Shown piece after piece: positions 30,898 to 33,926 of a DNA stretch of 33,926 bases. The position numbers and the translations under genes are program-made. The notes beneath the pieces were generated by a model. It saw nothing but the letters and a program-made list of their open reading frames with translations, did not search any database and had not been told where the DNA came from. This stretch comes from an uncultured Paraprevotella sp. (GTDB lineage: Bacteria > Bacteroidota > Bacteroidia > Bacteroidales > Bacteroidaceae): positions 1 to 33,926 of the forward strand of contig CALULQ010000038.1 of assembly GCA_944321525.1 (NCBI GenBank). The letters run 5' to 3'. Positions within the stretch are counted from its first letter, which is position 1. Every line of letters begins with the position of its first letter.

Positions 30898-31464
30898 CTA
30901 TTGCATCTGGTCGGGAGTCGGCAGGTTCGTGAAGTGCCCTTCCACTTCTTTCGCGGCCTCGGGCGAGAGCGCCAAGGCGCGTTTCAGGTCTTCCATTGCT
31001 CCGGCTTGGTCGTGGAGGAGGAATTTGATGCGCCCCCGTTCCTTGTATCCTTCGGCAAAGTCCGGCAGCCGTTCCAACGCCTCGTCCATGGCAGCCAGCG
31101 CCAAGTCGAGCCGATGCGAGGCGGCATAGGTCCTGCTGAGGCCCAGACAGGCTTCCGCGTTCTGTGGGTTCTTCTCTTTTACCTTATTATAATAGGTGAT
31201 GGCTGCGTCCGTGTCGTCTTGTCCGAGCCGCAGGGCGGCCTTGAGCAGGCATGCGTCTTCGTCTTCCCTGTCGGAAAGGCATTGGTCGGTGTCCTCTTCC
31301 GCCTCTTTCGCGCATCCCATGGCGGCGAACACGCGTGCGCGCAATAGCAGCGTCTCCCGCCGTCCGTCTCCTTGGGCGATGGCTTGTGTCAGCAGGGCGA
31401 TGGCGCCCAGCCCGTTGCCCGCTTCAAGCATTTTCCGCGCTTCTTCTGTGATGTCATGTCCCAT
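30898..31464 (-). CDS. Tetratricopeptide repeat protein
   Basis: This 188-residue soluble protein consists of TPR-like helical pairs: ARKMLEAGNGLGAIALLTQAIAQ, ETLLLRARVFAAMGCAKEAEEDTDQCL, ACLLKAALRLGQDDTDAAITYYNKVKEKNPQNAEACLGLSRTYAASHRLDLALAAMDEALERLPDFAEGYKERGRIKFLLHDQAGAMEDLKRAL. There is no signal peptide. TPR proteins scaffold protein contacts; the partner is unknown. The frame extends 11 codons upstream to a TTG at 31497, but that codon lies inside the -7 box, so ATG 31464 is the start. The gene stands alone, divergent from glmS. Confidence 0.87.
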   Translation of the reverse strand: MGHDITEEARKMLEAGNGLGAIALLTQAIAQGDGRRETLLLRARVFAAMGCAKEAEEDTDQCLSDREDEDACLLKAALRLGQDDTDAAITYYNKVKEKNPQNAEACLGLSRTYAASHRLDLALAAMDEALERLPDFAEGYKERGRIKFLLHDQAGAMEDLKRALALSPEAAKEVEGHFTNLPTPDQMQ

Positions 31465-31494
31465 TTCTTCGGTGTCTTTGCATTCTTTATCGCA

Positions 31495-31502
31495 CAAAGA
31501 TA
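31495..31502 (-). promoter_or_regulatory. Putative -7 box (TATCTTTG) of the TPR gene
   Basis: The minus strand reads TATCTTTG, 30 bases before ATG 31464. It settles the start of the TPR gene by excluding the upstream TTG. Confidence 0.6.
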
Positions 31503-31590
31503 GTCGTTTTTTCAGGCTGTGATAATATAAAAATATTTAAAACGGTAAATCTTTGTACTATCAGAGGCGCATCGGCCGTTTAAAAAATAT

Positions 31591-31598
31591 TAAGTTTG
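31591..31598 (+). promoter_or_regulatory. Putative -7 box (TAAGTTTG) of glmS
   Basis: TAAGTTTGCG lies 21 bases before the glmS start. The -33 site is poor. The leader is far too short for a glmS ribozyme. Confidence 0.55.
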
Positions 31599-31619
31599 CG
31601 GCTATAAAATGAATAGAAT

Positions 31620-33467
31620 ATGTGTGGTATCGTAGGGTATATTGGTAAAAGGGAAGCTTATCCCATTTTGATTAAAGGACTTAAACGGTTGGAATACCGC
31701 GGGTACGACAGTGCCGGCGTGGCGCTTGTCAGCGACACCGGCAGCTTGAATGTGTATAAGGCTAAAGGAAAGGTGAGCGACTTGGAGCGCTCGGTGGAGG
31801 ACAAGGATGTCAGCGGGCACGTGGGTATTGCTCACACCCGATGGGCCACCCACGGCGAGCCTTGTGCCGAAAACGCGCACCCCCATTACTCGGCTTCGGG
31901 CAACCTGGCCTTGATTCACAACGGCATCATCGAGAACTATGCCACGCTGAAGGAGAGGCTGATACAGCGCGGGGTGGAATTCCGCAGCCAGACCGATTCG
32001 GAAGTGCTCGTGCAGCTCATCGAATACATACAGGTGAGCAACGACCTGGATTTGCTGGGAGCCGTGCAAGTGGCTCTGCACGAGGTCATCGGGGCGTATG
32101 CCATTGCCATTCTCGACAAGCGCCATCCCGAACAGATCATCGCGGCGCGCAAGAGCAGTCCGCTTGTGGTGGGCATCGGGCACGACAACGACTTCTATCT
32201 GGCTTCGGACGCCACGCCTATCGTGGAGTATACCGACAAGGTCGTTTATCTGGAAGACGGGGACATTGCCGTCATACGGCCGGGGCATGAACTGAAAGTG
32301 GTGGACATGGACAACACGCGCATGCACCCCACGGTGAAGACGGTGGACATCAACCTCGGACAGTTGGAGAAGGGCGGTTACCCCTTCTTCATGCTCAAGG
32401 AGATTTTCGAACAGCCAGATTGCCTTTGCGACTGCATGCGCGGGCGCATCAACGTGGATGCCGACAACGTGACGCTTTCGGCCGTCATCGACCATAAGGA
32501 CAAGCTGTTGAGCGCGAGCCGCTTCATCATCGTGGCCTGCGGCACGTCGTGGCACGCCGGGCTCATCGGGCAGCAGCTCATCGAAAGTTTCTGCCGCATT
32601 CCCGTCTACGTGGAGTACGCGTCGGAGTTCCGTTACCGCAATCCCGTCATCCTGCCCACAGACGTGGTCATCGCCATATCGCAGTCGGGAGAGACGGCCG
32701 ACACGCTGGCCGCCATCGAACTGGCGCGCAAGCAAGGCGCCTTCGTGTTCGGCATTTGCAATTCTGTCGGGGCATCCATACCCAGGGCCACTCACACGGG
32801 GGCTTACATCCACGTGGGGCCTGAGATCGGAGTCGCGTCCACCAAGGCGTTCACGGGACAAGTCACCGTGCTGGCCATGCTGACCTTGGCCTTGGCCAAA
32901 GCGCGAGGCACCATCTCGCAGGACGAATACGTCAAGATGGTGCGCGAACTGGTCTCCATCCCCGACAAGATGCGCGAGGCCCTGAAGACCAACGACCAGA
33001 TTGCACAACTGGCCAAAATCTTCACCTACGCTCATAATTGCCTCTATCTGGGCCGAGGCTATTGCTACCCCGTGGCCCTCGAAGGAGCGCTGAAGCTGAA
33101 GGAAATTTCCTATATCCATGCCGAAGGCTACCCCGCCGCGGAAATGAAGCACGGTCCCATCGCGCTCATCGACTCCGAAATGCCGGTGTTCGTCATAGCC
33201 ACCCGCAATGGGATGTACGACAAGCTTATCAGCAACATACAGGAGGTGAAGGCCCGCCATGGCCGGGTTATTGCCTTCGTGACGAAGGGCGATTCGAAAA
33301 TCCGCACTTTGGTCGACGAGGTGGTGGAGCTTCCCGAGACAATGGAATGCTTCGACCCCTTGGTAGTTTCCGTGCCCTTGCAGTTGCTGGCTTATCACAT
33401 TGCCGTATGCAAGGGTAAGAACGTGGACCAGCCACGTAATTTGGCCAAGTCGGTCACTGTGGAGTGA
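31620..33467 (+). CDS. glmS: Glutamine--fructose-6-phosphate aminotransferase GlmS
   Basis: This 615-residue enzyme makes glucosamine-6-phosphate from fructose-6-phosphate and glutamine, the first step toward UDP-GlcNAc for peptidoglycan and lipid A. The N-terminal class II glutaminase starts with the nucleophile C2 (MCGIVGYIG) and has RLEYRGYDSAG, HTRWATHGEP and LIHNGIIENY. Two SIS domains follow: CGTSWHAGLIG, EYASEFRYRNP and SQSGETADTLAAIELA in the first, then GRGYCYPVALEGALKLKEISYIHAEGYPAAEMKHGPIAL in the second. The C-terminus is the canonical NLAKSVTVE. The start must be ATG 31620 because the cysteine must become N-terminal. It is monocistronic, with two strong hairpins after it. Confidence 0.97.
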   Translation: MCGIVGYIGKREAYPILIKGLKRLEYRGYDSAGVALVSDTGSLNVYKAKGKVSDLERSVEDKDVSGHVGIAHTRWATHGEPCAENAHPHYSASGNLALIHNGIIENYATLKERLIQRGVEFRSQTDSEVLVQLIEYIQVSNDLDLLGAVQVALHEVIGAYAIAILDKRHPEQIIAARKSSPLVVGIGHDNDFYLASDATPIVEYTDKVVYLEDGDIAVIRPGHELKVVDMDNTRMHPTVKTVDINLGQLEKGGYPFFMLKEIFEQPDCLCDCMRGRINVDADNVTLSAVIDHKDKLLSASRFIIVACGTSWHAGLIGQQLIESFCRIPVYVEYASEFRYRNPVILPTDVVIAISQSGETADTLAAIELARKQGAFVFGICNSVGASIPRATHTGAYIHVGPEIGVASTKAFTGQVTVLAMLTLALAKARGTISQDEYVKMVRELVSIPDKMREALKTNDQIAQLAKIFTYAHNCLYLGRGYCYPVALEGALKLKEISYIHAEGYPAAEMKHGPIALIDSEMPVFVIATRNGMYDKLISNIQEVKARHGRVIAFVTKGDSKIRTLVDEVVELPETMECFDPLVVSVPLQLLAYHIAVCKGKNVDQPRNLAKSVTVE

Positions 33468-33491
33468 GAAAACTTTTCTTTTTCATAACTC

Positions 33492-33557
33492 GCGGCGCGG
33501 CAACGCGCCGCATGGTACCGGGATTTGCGCGCTTGTTCGCGCAGTCCCGGTATTTTT
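33492..33557 (+). terminator. Tandem hairpins terminating glmS
   Basis: First, GCGGCGCG/CGCGCCGC with a GCAA tetraloop (33492-33511). Then TACCGGGA/TCCCGGTA (33516-33523 with 33545-33552), with inner GCGC pairs, followed by TTTTT. The second is a standard intrinsic terminator. Confidence 0.88.
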
Positions 33558-33663
33558 GTATCCTATGGCCACCGTCATCTGCATTTTCGCTGCAGTTTCA
33601 GGATGGTCGGCGCTGGATGCAGGAGCTGCTTGCCGCTCCCTTCCATGCTCTTCGCGCTCCGTT

Positions 33664-33761
33664 GCCTTGCGGAGCGCGGCAGCGTACTTTGCGGGAAGTA
33701 CTCGAGTACTCTGCGGCAAGTACTCGCGCGCTCTCCGCAAGGCACGGCGGCGGACTGCGCC
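33664..33761. repeat. Dispersed palindromic repeat, copy D (two units, second degenerate)
   Basis: About 98 bp. The left arm GCCTTGCGGAGC, then GTACTTTGCGG, the intact AGTACTCGAGTACT and 22 bases later a decayed AGTACTCGCGCGCT, then CTCCGCA and a right arm of the GGCGGACTGCGCC kind. Both arms look like the GTACGCTG type, so orientation is uncertain. Confidence 0.85.
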
Positions 33762-33891
33762 TTCCGTTCGCGCGTCCCGCGCTCCGTTTCCCGCGTTTTT
33801 CGCCCTTCGCGCGTGCGCGCATGATATAATAAGGTGCTGTCGTCCCGGAGGCGGAAAAAATGCTTTTTAGCATAAAAAAAGTGGGCGGAAG

Positions 33892-33923
33892 TTTGGTGGG
33901 AACGGCAAAAGTGCCTACCTTTG
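33892..33923 (+). promoter_or_regulatory. Sigma-A-type promoter leading out of the window
   Basis: TTTG (33892-33895) and TACCTTTG (33916-33923) are 20 bases apart, a full match. The gene it serves begins beyond the window edge. Confidence 0.78.
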
Positions 33924-33926
33924 CAC

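Larger units (their letters stand above)
33468..33926. other. Intergenic region after glmS with hairpins, repeat copy D and an outgoing promoter
   Basis: No gene is supported. It carries the glmS terminator region (33492-33557), repeat copy D (33664-33761), a short AT-rich hairpin TGCTTTTTAGCA near 33861-33872, and a full promoter (33892-33923) pointing out of the window. Confidence 0.6.

Noticed and set aside
31465..31497. TTG start at 31497 for the TPR protein
   Set aside because: The TTG is part of the -7 box TATCTTTG, so it cannot be within the message made from that promoter.
31549..31619. glmS ribozyme or GlcN6P riboswitch upstream of glmS
   Set aside because: The whole region between promoter and start is about 20 bases; the ribozyme needs well over 100.

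Overview
The window reads as a chromosome segment from a GC-rich member of the Bacteroidales (Bacteroidota). At least a dozen start regions carry the Bacteroidota sigma-A -7 motif TAnnTTTG, several with a TTTG-like -33 box 19-23 bases upstream, while Shine-Dalgarno sites are scarce. The gene content agrees: a family 31 glycosidase beside a Reg_prop/YYY/AraC membrane regulator, a fasciclin lipoprotein, PorT-like barrels, a C10 protease with a type IX secretion tail, and the pheA/aminotransferase/aroA-aroQ/tyrA order. I cannot fix the genus; a T9SS-bearing lineage near Prevotella/Paraprevotella is plausible. No phage, IS, CRISPR, tRNA or rRNA was seen.

Layout. 0.3-1.9 kb: a frameshifted AAA-ATPase/PD-(D/E)XK gene. 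2.1-5.6 kb: cobalamin genes (threonine-phosphate decarboxylase, cbiB, convergent cobQ). 5.9-6.3 kb: hsp20. 6.7-10.4 kb: a three-gene operon of C10 protease and two lipoproteins. 10.7-14.9 kb: two beta-barrel proteins, a PD40 propeller protein, a HAD phosphatase and a SIMPL protein. 15.1-22.9 kb: FAS1 lipoprotein, GH31 enzyme and its likely regulator. 22.9-25.8 kb: cobUTSC, the nucleotide-loop half of cobalamin synthesis, with the regulator 5 bases behind cobC. 26.6-30.7 kb: a phenylalanine/tyrosine operon behind a leader-peptide attenuator. 30.9-33.5 kb: a TPR protein and glmS.

How it works together. The two cob clusters supply the aminopropanol arm, corrin amidation and lower-ligand assembly; corrin ring synthesis is not in this window and no cobalamin riboswitch was found. 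The aromatic operon carries the committed step (DAHP synthase), chorismate mutase and both prephenate branches plus an aminotransferase. A 34-residue leader with ten consecutive Tyr/Phe codons, an 11-bp antiterminator pairing and an intrinsic terminator should couple it to Phe/Tyr-tRNA charging. The kinase-less membrane regulator probably acts on a 21-bp-spaced direct repeat just upstream of the GH31 promoter.

The most unusual genome-scale signal is a dispersed, modular palindromic repeat, present four times and only between genes (near 5.7, 17.6, 26.3 and 33.7 kb). It is built from directional arms around one or two 22-bp units centred on GTACTCGAGTAC.
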